Assembly (NCBI GenBank): GCA_009829735.1
Contig: CM020618.1
Location: forward strand, 40,539,030 to 40,603,029
Direction of reading: 5' to 3'
From: Pyropia yezoensis
Taxonomy: Eukaryota > Rhodophyta > Bangiophyceae > Bangiales > Bangiaceae
DNA: 64,000 nucleotides
In this document: positions 29,294 through 38,772 of the stretch, in pieces
Numbering within the stretch: the stretch's first letter is position 1
Layout: each line of letters opens with the position of its first letter
Notes under the pieces: generated by a model
Told to the model about the DNA's origin: nothing
Database searches by the model: none
The model's input: the letters and a program-made list of their open reading frames with translations, nothing else
Translations under genes and position numbers: made by a program

Positions 29294-31367
29294 TCAGGCC
29301 GAGTTGAGCTTGGCTGCCGCCGTGCGCTCCTTCAGCGTCGTGATAATGTCCTCCGAGTCAATGAAGTCTGTGGTAAATTGGCCAGAGTTGAACGTCGGGT
29401 TGTCCAGGACCACCAGGTGGAAGTTGATCGTCGTCGGCACGCCCACCACAATCGTCTCGGCGAGGGCGCGGCGAAGCTTAGCCACCGCCTGCTCCCGCGT
29501 CGGCGCCCAAACAATCAGCTTGCCGAGCAACGAGTCGTAGTTGGGCGGGATGCGGTATCCATTCTCAAACGGCGCAAGGTGACCGTCCCACCGGACGCCC
29601 AGGCCCCCCGGCGCCAGGAAGCCCGACACCAGCCCCGGGTTTGGGCGGAAGCCGTGCAGCGGGTCCTCACAGTTGATCCGCGCCTGGATGGCATGACCAA
29701 CCAGCTTGACGTCCTCCTGGCGGAAAGACAGTGGACGGCCCTCGGCCACACGGATCTGCTCGGCGACAAGGTCGTAGCCAGTCACGCACTCGGTGACGGT
29801 GTGCTCAACCTGCAGCCGTGTGTTGCACTCCATAAAGTAAAACTCGCCGGTGGTCGTCTCAAGCAGAAACTCGACGGTGCCGGCACCCACATAGTTGATA
29901 GCAGCCGCGGCGCTGACCGCCGCGTTGCACATGCGCTGCCGGAGGTCGTTGTCCAGCGCAGGGGAGGGCGCCTCCTCGACCAGCTTCTGGTTACGGCGCT
30001 GGATGGAACAGTCACGCTCGCCGAGCGCCACCACGTTGCCGTGCTTGTCCGCCATGACTTGGATCTCCACGTGGCGGGGCCCCTCGACAAACTTCTCCAT
30101 GTACAGCCCGCCATTGCCAAACGCAGCGGCGGCCTCAGCGGCGCAGGTCTTGAATGCCATGTCCAGGCCCTCCTCCTCCCGTACAATCTTGATGCCGCGG
30201 CCACCGCCGCCGGCAGTGGCCTTGAGCATCACCGGGTAGCCCGTCGCGGCAGCCACTTCCTTGCAACTCTCCAGCGTGTGGACGAGGCCGCGGGAGCCGG
30301 GCACACAGGGCACGTCAGCGGCAAGCATGGTTTCCTTGGCGGTGGCCTTGTCGCCCATCTGGGACATGGCCATTGACGGGGGGCCGATAAAGTTAATGCC
30401 CATCGACGAGCAAATGTCGGCAAACTCGGCATTCTCCGACAGGAAGCCGTAGCCAGGGTGGATCGCTTCGGCGCCGGTCGACACACAGGCGGCCAGGATG
30501 TTGGGCATGCACAGGTAGGACTTGCCCGACTCGGGGGGGCCAATGCACACCGCCTCGTCCGCCATATTGACGTGCAGCGAGTCCTTATCCGCCGTCGAGT
30601 AGACCGCCACCGTCGCGATACCCAGCTCCTGGCAGGTGCGGATGACGCGCACCGCAATCTCCCCCCGGTTGGCAATCAGGATCTGCGCACGTACAACACC
30701 AAGGGAATACAGAGAGGCCGCAAAAGCAAAGAGGAACACACGGTCAGGCGACCAGGGTGTGCGTTAGACAAAAAGAAACACAACACAAACGACAGATGGG
30801 AACCAGTATGCAGCACAGAAACACGGCACCATTCGTGGCCCGGTGCGTACACTCGCAATCCCACCACACGACAGCTGTACCCCGCCAACCCAGCTGCCCC
30901 TCCGACCCACCACTCCCCCCCACCAAGGCCCGCCCATGACTGGGACCTCCCAATGGCCAACCAACCGCCGAGTGGCCGCAACCGCCCCCGCCCCCCCCGC
31001 CCCCTCCCCACCCTCAACGCACCTTGGAAATGGGGGTCACCTCCACCGCCGCCCGCACGTCAGCCGAAGCCTGCTCGGCGGCGGGCGCCTCGGCCGCCGC
31101 CGTCGCCCGCAGCGGCTGCCGCGCCACACCCGTGCCGGCGGCGCCAGCCGCCGCCGCCCCAGCGGCAGCGGCGGCGGCAGCGGCAGCGGCAGCAGCCGCA
31201 GCTGCGGCAGAGGCGGCGCCGCCGCCGCCAGTGGCCGCGGCGGCGGCGCCCAGGCGGGCGCCCCCAAACGCGGCGCTGCGGAGGCCCGGGCGACCGACGG
31301 TGGCGGCGGCCGCGGCAGCGGCCGCCGGCCGCCGCGCGGCGGCGGGGGCGCCAACAAAGGCGGCCAT
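29294..31367 (-). CDS. accC: Biotin carboxylase subunit of plastid acetyl-CoA carboxylase (one intron)
   Basis: Carboxylates the biotin carrier of plastid acetyl-CoA carboxylase, using ATP and bicarbonate, at the entry to fatty-acid synthesis. On the minus strand exon 1 is 31367-31023 and exon 2 30682-29294. The 340-nt intron starts GTGCGT and ends GCGCAG, in phase 0, and falls just before ILIANRGEIAVR, the start of the enzyme. Exon 1 codes for about 115 Ala/Arg/Gly-rich residues, a long transit peptide with a polyalanine run. Exon 2 has the ATP-grasp Gly loop KATAGGGGRGIK, the segment ERDCSIQRRNQKLVEEAP and the ECNTRLQVEHTVTE active site, and is full length. It is free-standing, without biotinyl or transferase domains, as in bacteria and plastids. 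In red algae other subunits of this enzyme are often plastid-encoded. Confidence 0.95.
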
Positions 31368-31408
31368 GGCGGGGGGCGTTTTGGAACGGGATGCGCCACG
31401 CAACCGCA

Positions 31409-31439
<31 letters not shown>

Positions 31440-33024
31440 GGGGGGTCAGCGGCGGCGGCGGCGGCGGCAACGGCGCGGCGCGGCGCGGCAGCAGCGTCGG
31501 GGAGGAGGGGGGGCGCACGTCACGGCGAGGACGGGAGCGTGGCGGGCCCCCGGCGGATCGACGCGGCGGCAATGGCCAGAGCGTCCACAGTCGTAGCGCT
31601 GCCACGTGTGATTGCACGGTGTGATCTGGGCGAGCCGCGCCCCCCCCCAACCCCCCCACCCCGTGACTGACCCAACCACCCATTCCCCTGGCCCACCTGT
31701 CCACAATTACAACCGATCAATTGCGTCATGATTGACACGGCTGCGCTTCACACCTGCCTGCCAGCGTCGTCGGGCCGGCTCCCCTCCATCGTGGCGGGTC
31801 AACGTGGGCAGGTGGCGGGCCGGCTGGCCGGCCGACGGCGCCACGCGCGGATGCAGCCCGCAGACCAACTGCATTGCGCGTTACAGTGGCAGCCCGTACC
31901 GTGCATAAAAGCGCGACCCCGCGAGGGCGGGGGGGGGGGCTCCTGGGGGGGGGCGTGTGCCTCGTTGGCCCCCCCGCCCCTGCCGCCCACCGTGGGGCCT
32001 CGGCCCCCCCCCCCGCTGGCAGGTGTGCGGGGCGACGGGCGGCAGCGGCCGCTCGCCCGCCGCGGCCACCCCACCCCCCCCCCCCCCCCCCCCGGCTCGT
32101 ACAATCTGCTCCCTGCCGGCTGTGGCTGGCGCCACGGTGCGCGCGCCCCCCCGCCGCGGTGGCGGCGGCGGGGGCGGCGGCCGGCGTCGGGGCCGCCGCG
32201 GCCGCAGCGGCCGGCCGCAGCCGCAGAGGCCGCAGAGGGGCGGCGGCGGAAGCGGCTGGCGGGCAGGCCCCCCCTCGCACCCCCCCCCCCCCCCCCCCCC
32301 CCCCCTGCCTCCCGCCACGCGGGCAGTGTCCATTGGGCGCGCGCGCGCGCGCCCACGTCCTACGGATATGGCCGTTTTTTTTTGTGGCGGCGTAGCTACC
32401 CCCCCCCCCCCGCCCCCCGCCCACCCTCCCCCTCCCGACCGCACTCCCTCCCCCTCCCTCCCACCCCCCCCCCCCCGACCCACGCCACGCCTCACCACGC
32501 CACGCCACGCCGCGCCACGCCGCCCGCTGTGACCCGCACGGCGCGGCCTGCGCGGCAGTGTCCGCCGCCCGTGGCGGCCTGCCGTCACGGCCCACGCCAC
32601 GGCGGCGGCGGCGGGCGTCTCCTGTGGGCACACGCTGCCGCGGCGGCAGCGGCGGCAGCGGCGCCGTCGGCCGCCCCCCGTCCCACGGCCGGCACGCGCG
32701 CTGACGGCGGCGCCAGACACCCGACCGCGACCGGCAGGCCCTGCAGCGGGGCTCGCTGCTCCCCCGGCGGCCCCCACGTGCCCCCACCCCCTTCCCCCCC
32801 TCCCGCCTCCACCACCCTCCGTCCCCACCCTTTGCCCTACCGCCTTTCCCCCCCCCTCACCCGCATTTCCCCTCCCATTTGCCCCCCCCCCCCCACCCCC
32901 CCCCCTGCTCTCCCTGCTTTTTGTCTGCTACGCTTGGCGGTCGACGTGGTGGGCGTCTCGCGCGCGCGGCGGCTCTTCGGCGGCGGCACCCGCGCCCGCG
33001 CGCTCGCCGGGCGGCGCCCACCCC
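31368..33024. other. Low-complexity divergent intergenic region
   Basis: Lies between the starts of the biotin carboxylase (minus) and bZIP-like (plus) genes. It has a run of about 30 G near 31410-31439 and C-runs near 32071-32093 and 32281-32306, plus short cacgc-type repeats around 32482-32522. ORFs here are long only because stop codons are rare at this GC content; no domain is seen. Confidence 0.5.
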
Positions 33025-33477
33025 ATGGCGGCCCTGCCGCCCCTTCCCCCCGGCGGTGGCGGTGGCGGTGGTGGTGGCGGTGGCGGTGGCGGTGGGGGTG
33101 GTGCGGGGGGCTGGGACGCGCCGTCCCCCCCCCCCCCCCCCCGCCCCCCCCCCCCACCCCCCCTCGGCGCTCCTCGACCGGGCGGCGGCGGTCAAGGCGA
33201 CGGCGCGGGAGGAGTACAAGCGGCGGCGGGCGGTGGAGCTGGCGTCGGCGGGCATCACGGACCGGGCCAAGCGGCGGCGCAAGGGCGACGACAGCCTCAC
33301 CGACCACCAAAAGTACCTCCGCCGGCTGTCGATGAACCAGGACAGCGCCGCCGCCGCCCGCCACGCGCAGGAGGTGTACGTCAAGACGCTCGAGTCGTTT
33401 GTCGAGGGCAGCGCCGCCGTGGCCGCCGGCGGCGACGTGGTCGCCGCCCTGGAAGGCGCCGGCGGCTTGCCCCCCCG

Positions 33478-33530
<53 letters not shown>

Positions 33531-35919
33531 GCCGGGCTTGCCGCCGGGCGCCACCCCGGGCGCCGCCGGCGCGCGCGCCGCCGAGGCGGCGCGGCTGGCG
33601 GCGGAGCAGCAGCAGCTGCTGGCCAAGCGGGACAACCTCCTCGCGCAGGTGCAGGCGGGGCGGGAGCGGGAGCGCCGGGTGTTGGGGATTGTCCACCAGC
33701 CGCCGCTGGGCGGGCGGGGGGGCGGGCTCGCCGCCGCCGCCGCCGGCGTCGCGCCCAGCCCCGTGACGCCCATGGGGGCCCTCCACGGGGGGGGAGGGGG
33801 GATGGGCGACGACGGCGGGGGGGGGGGGGGGGGATGCTGGGGGGTGCCCGCGGCGGGGGCGGGGGGGGGGGGGGGGGGTACGACCCGTACGGCCTGGCGG
33901 CGGGTGCAAGGAGCGGCGGCGGCGGCGGCGGCGGCTATGGGATGCGGCAGGGGGGGGGAAGGATGCCGGGGGGAGGAGGCGGGGGAGGTGGGGGGGGGGC
34001 CTACCCGCCACTACCCCAACCCCCGGCGGCCTCGGCGTACGGCGGCGGCGGGGTGGGGACGTACGGCGCCGGCGGTGGGGGAGGGGGGGCGGGTTGGCGG
34101 GCGCCTATGGCGGCGGCGGCGGCGGCGTCGGCAATGGGGGGGGGCGGGGGGGGGGGGGGGGGCGGATGGACTATGGCCACCTGGAAGGGTCGACCGGCAT
34201 GGCCACCGCCGCCGACGGTGGTGGTGGTGGTGGCGGGGGCCTCTACGCCGCGATGCGGGACGCCGGCGGGCGGGGCGTGTCGCTCTATGACGGCGGGCCT
34301 GTCGGCGGGGGGGGGGGGGGGTACCCGCCCGACCCGGGCGCGACGGCCGCCGCCTACGCGTCGCTGGGCAGCAGGGGCGGCGGCGGCGGCGGCGGGGTTG
34401 GCGGCGGCGGGGTTGGCGGCGGCGGCGGCGGCGGCGTCGGCGGCGGGTACCACCACCCGTCCTTCCCGCCCCCCCCCCCCCCCTGCCGCGGCGCGGCCGC
34501 CCCCCCACCCGTCGGTGGGCACCCTCGGGGGCTATGGCAGCGGCGGCGGGGGCATCCCCGGCGGGGTGCCGTACCCCCCCCCCAACCCCCCGGGCATGAG
34601 GGGCCGCCCCCAGCAGCTGCCCCCCCCCCCCCCCCCCCCCCCACCCCCACCCCCACCCCCCCCCGCCGCCCCGCCACCCTCACCGCCACCCCCGCCACCA
34701 TCCGCCGCCGCGGCGGTCCCCCCGCCCATGAACTGGATGGCCGGCGCGCAGCGGCACGTGCAGCTGGGCCAGTCCCCGCGGGACTGGCCGCCAGCGCTGC
34801 CGCCAGAGCGGGGCCCCCCGCCGCTGGGCGGGCGGGCCGGCCGGGGGACTTGGGCGGTGGCCGCGGCGGCGGCGGCGGCGGCGGCGGCGACGCGGCCGCC
34901 ACCACCGCCGCCGAGTGGGGGGGGGGGGGGGGGGCCGCCGACGCCGCTGCCGCCGCGGCGGTCGCGGCGGCGGTGGGGGCCGCACGGGGGGGTGGGGGTG
35001 GGGGTGGTGGGCGGGGAGGGGGAGGGGGAGCCGGAGGGGGAGGGGGGGTGGGGGGGGGATGTCCGGCGGGCGGCCGGTGGGCGCCGCGCCACCCGCGCGA
35101 GGAGTGCCCGCGGGCTTTGGGGGGGGGGGGGGGGGGGAGCGGGGGTGGTGGACACTGCCGGGGGGGGGGGGGGTGGCGGGGGGGGGCGGGGGGGGGGGGC
35201 ACTGCTGGGAGGGGTGGAGGGGGGTGGGGCCCCGCACCGCCGCCGCCACGGCCGGCAGAGGCGGCAGCCGCGGCTGGCGGCGGCCGCGGCGGTGGGGGTG
35301 GGGGTGGCGGCGGCGGCGGCAGCCGCGGCGGGTGGACGGCGGCCGGGATGATGGGCGGCGGCGGTGGGTTGGTGGCATCGCTGCCGATGGGGGTGGGGGG
35401 GTCCGCGGCTCGGGGCGCCAGCCGCGGCGGGGATGGTGGCGGTGGTGGGACCGACGGGTGGATGCCCGCCGTGGGCGGGGGGGGGGGATGATGCGCGACG
35501 CCGCCCCCACCGGGGGGGGGGGGGGGGGGGTGGCGGCGGCGGCACCGCCGCCGCCATTGCTGCGCCGGTCGCCGTCGATGATGCCATGCCGCCGTGGCAC
35601 CTGGTGCTGGCGCAGGGCGCCGACGCGGCGTACGCGGGCGGCGGCGGCGGCGGCGGCGGCGGGGGGGGCACTGGCCGCGGCGGCGCGTACGGGGGCGGAC
35701 CCCCCGGCGCGGTGGCTGCCGCCGCCGCCGCGGCGGTGGCGCCCGCCGGTGGGCGGGGTGGCGGCGGCGGCGGCAGCGGCGGCGGCGGCGACGGCGGTGG
35801 TGGCGGCGGCGGCTGGGGGGTGGCGGCGGAATGGGCGGTGGCGGTATGGGCGGCGGCGGCGGTGGTGGGGACCGCGGCGGCGGGGGCGGCGGCGGGGCAC
35901 AGCCGCCGCGGCTGGCGGC

Positions 35920-35967
<48 letters not shown>

Positions 35968-36157
35968 GGGGGGCGGCGGCGTGCCCGCCGGGGTGGCCGG
36001 CTGGGGCGCCGACGGCACCGCCGACGGCGGCGTCGCGGCGGCCGTCGCGGCCGCCGCGGCCGCTGACGCGGCGGCGGTGGGGGCGGCGGCCGACGGGCGC
36101 AGCTGGACGCCCGAGCCGGGCTGGCCTGGCGGCGGGGGGGGGGGGTGGGGGACGTAA
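33025..36157 (+). CDS. bZIP-like protein in a Gly/Pro/Ala-rich background, frame broken by homopolymers
   Basis: Coding evidence is confined to islands in different frames on the plus strand. Near 33174-33470 one frame encodes YKRRRAVELASAGITDRAKR, then DHQKYLRRLSMNQDSAAAARHAQEV with YVKTLE. The N-x7-R spacing (N-QDSAAAA-R), flanked by basic residues and S-A, fits a bZIP basic region. After a 50-G run (33479-33528) another frame encodes EAARLAAEQQQLLAKRDNL, a coiled-coil candidate. Beyond 33700 there are Gly, Pro, Ala and Tyr-rich segments in alternating frames up to a TAA at 36157 after WTPEPGWPGG. The start at 33025 is a guess. Homopolymer miscounts are the likely cause of the breaks; real frameshifts or introns are possible. 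Confidence 0.45.
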
Positions 36158-37812
36158 GAGACCCTATTCGACTCCCCCCGCGCTGTCGGGACGCGGCCGC
36201 GGCCGCCGCTTCCACGACCGCCGGTGGGTGCGACCGCCCGGCGGCGCGCCGCCCGCGCCGCGCTTGGCGTGCTCCTGCGAGCGGTGGCCTCTGGCGGGGG
36301 CTGTGGAGGTTGCTATACGCCCCCCCAGCGTGGCGCACCGCGTGCGCCCGCGGCGGGCCAGGCCGCTGCGTGCCGTACCGCGCTGCGCAAGGAGGGGTGG
36401 CCACGGCGCTGGTGGGGACGCCGCTGTTCACCCTCGCAGCGCTGTCCATCCTCGCAGCGCTGTCCATCCTCGCAGCGCTGTCCATCCTCGCAGCGCCAGC
36501 CGGGCCGCCGCCACGGCGACGGGACCGGCGCGGCGGTCGCGGCAGACCTGGCGGGTCCGACTTGGCTGGCCGCCCACCTGCGCGGTGCGTCTAACGCCGT
36601 GGTCCTTACAAAACTGGAATCGGTTGCGCGCATCCGTTTTTCCTAGTATTTATCGGATGCATTCAGCCGTTACCGTGTGCAGAAATCGCATTTGAGGTGT
36701 GTTCTTCTGGACACATTTTCCACACTCTGGCAAACAAAAATGATCTGCCAAGCACAAACGTTCTTGCATGAATGGACGCTGGCATCGAAAAAATGAGAAT
36801 TTGGCAAACATAAATGTGTGACTGGCTACCCCGTGGCAAGCCGAACGCAGGGGGCAACACGACGTCACAATCGCAGAGAGGTCCAAATCACGCACGGAAT
36901 CGCAGTCACCGCCAGGTAGAAAGTCGAACAATCGGAAGCTACCACATGTGAGGACCCACCCACAACCGGGGAGCCCTCAACGTACTCGTGGGGGTGTCAG
37001 CGGGCCCTGCCAGTCAATAGGGCGGCAGGGTACGGGGAAGAGGACGGTGGTCTTGACGGGGGTGGGTCTGGGGAGGAAGATGGTCGCGACGTCGGTGAGG
37101 ATCGAGGGTACAAAGGGTAAATGGGGTTCTTCGTCTGTGTCTGTGGTTGCCCCCCTTCTCTCCCCCGGTGGCGCCGACACTAACGCACTAAATACTCGCG
37201 TCGGGGCACCCGAGGTGCCCCAAAGCATGCGTTTCCCCGTCGCGCCGCCGGTAGGCACAGAACGGCTCAAAAACAAAGCATTTCTCTCAGAACAAAGCAT
37301 GGGCGGGCGGGCGCACTAAAGGAGTGCAGCCCCAGTTTGCCCGAAACGAAGGGGGTCCGGTGGATGGCGCCCAGCGCGCCCCACCAGCCGGCTCCAAACG
37401 CCGGTCGGCCGGGAGGTCCGACCTGCTGTAAGGGCCAGCAGGGCCAAATTCAATCAATCCCTTGGCCGGCCAGCCAGTCACCAGCCAGCTGGCCGAATTC
37501 AGTCAATCCAAAAGCCGGCGAGCCAGTCATATCACACTCAGCCGCCAGCGAGGATATGTGGTGTCCTCGGTGTCGGTCAATCATGTGACTCGTCCTTGAT
37601 TGCCAGGTTTCGGCCAGCGCAGAGAATAAAGTTCTGGCAGTCACAGACAGGGATGTCCTCCCGTGGTTGGTCGACGATGTCACTCGTTCCTCGTTGTCGA
37701 GTTTCGACATCCACGACCAGGTTCCGACAGCGAGTTGACGACGGTCTTCGTGCGGCCAGCCGACGTTTGCAGAATGTCAGGAGTGCAGCGCGGTGTCGCC
37801 CAGGGTAATGGG
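36158..37812. other. Region between bZIP-like gene and gypsy element
   Basis: No supported gene. It holds the 18-bp tandem repeat at 36433-36497 and a degenerate ~46-bp tandem duplication at about 37440-37531 (each unit has aattca-x-tcaatcc and gccagtca). The right end is the empty-site flank of the retroelement. Confidence 0.5.
36433..36497 (+). repeat. 18-bp tandem repeat, 3.6 copies
   Basis: Perfect copies of ctcgcagcgctgtccatc start at 36433, 36451 and 36469, with a partial fourth. The unit is a multiple of three and stays open as a six-residue LAALSI repeat, but no surrounding gene is recognised. Confidence 0.85.
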
Positions 37813-37817
37813 GAGTT
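37813..37817. repeat. Target-site duplication GAGTT, left copy
   Basis: GAGTT directly precedes the TGTGGT end of the LTR and recurs at 47698-47702 directly after the far end of the element. Confidence 0.8.
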
Positions 37818-38388
37818 TGTGGTCTAAAACTCGATCCTCTCAGACACGTGTCAATACCCCTCGGAGGAAAGGGACAGGTAACATAGAAAGGGGAACTACG
37901 AGAGTGATATGCCTGTTGCCTCACGTGCCTGCTCGCAGAGCAAACAGATACGCACGGTAGTGCACACGGGGAAGAGGAAAGCAAACGCGCAGTTGTCTTT
38001 TTCCTGAGGGCGCGGGCCAAGGGCGCCTCGCTGTCCCTCTTAACGTGCATCTGGGGGAGCCTCGGCACGTTGGCCAGGTAGCCCCCCCGTACCCCCGAGT
38101 GGCCCCGACCCGAGTCTTACCTCGTCAGGTCGGGGGCCACTATCACTACTAATTCTATTCCCACTCACTAATCTCACACTCAAATTCTCTGAAATCTAGT
38201 CCCTCACAAATATGCAAAAACCCATCAGAAATCCCTCTCTCACGTATGGGTAGCGTAGTCCGCCGCATCCCAGTGCCGGGCACGGGCCACGGCCGCCAAC
38301 CATCACCACACGGCGGGCGTGTTCTGGCACCTGGTGCCCTCTGGTCGCAGTCCCGGGTCGGCGCCAAGTCGGGGCCAGGGATGCTACA
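37818..38388 (-). repeat. 3' LTR (571 bp)
   Basis: In element orientation it begins TGTAGC and ends ACCACA. It has the same length as 46891-47461. The eight differences I can see all lie within its outermost ~105 bases (37818-37922); the remaining ~466 bases read as identical. Confidence 0.9.
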
Positions 38389-38401
38389 TAGCTCCCTCCC
38401 T
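38389..38401 (-). promoter_or_regulatory. Polypurine tract
   Basis: On the minus strand AGGGAGGGAGCTA directly precedes the TGTAGC start of the 3' LTR, the expected place for the plus-strand primer. The same tract recurs at 47462-47474 in the extra fragment. Confidence 0.75.
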
Positions 38402-38772
38402 AGTCCGGCACGTCCTCGGGCCGAACCAGGTGCCACCGTTCACAGCCTCGAGCAAGTCCACACCGGTGCCGAGGTCGAGTGTCCTCACCCCGAGCGCGAT
38501 CACCTTCTCCAATCCTGCCCCCCCCCCCCCTCCTTCACCTTGACCTTCCCGTTCCCCCGGATTCTGGACGTCATGTCCAGTTCCGAGATCCTGGTTGGGC
38601 CGCGGCTCCGGCGGCGAGTGTTTCAGACGAGAGCTCGGGCGGCCGTGCCCCTCTCCTGCCTCCGGTTCCTCGGGTGTCGGTGCCGGCGTCGGTCGCCACG
38701 GCGGAGGCGGATCGAGTTTCCCCGGCTTCTGCGTCGCGCCCGGTCGAGACCCCCCCGGCGGGTCTCCCGGAG

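Noticed and set aside
31728..33335. 535-codon plus ORF and matching long minus ORFs over 31.7-32.8 kb
   Set aside because: Made almost entirely of Pro, Arg, Ala and Gly from homopolymers; open in several frames on both strands at once, so openness is not evidence of coding.
34354..36485. Very long Pro/Arg-rich minus-strand ORFs (554 and 601 codons)
   Set aside because: Antisense shadows of the Gly/Ala-rich plus-strand bZIP-like gene.
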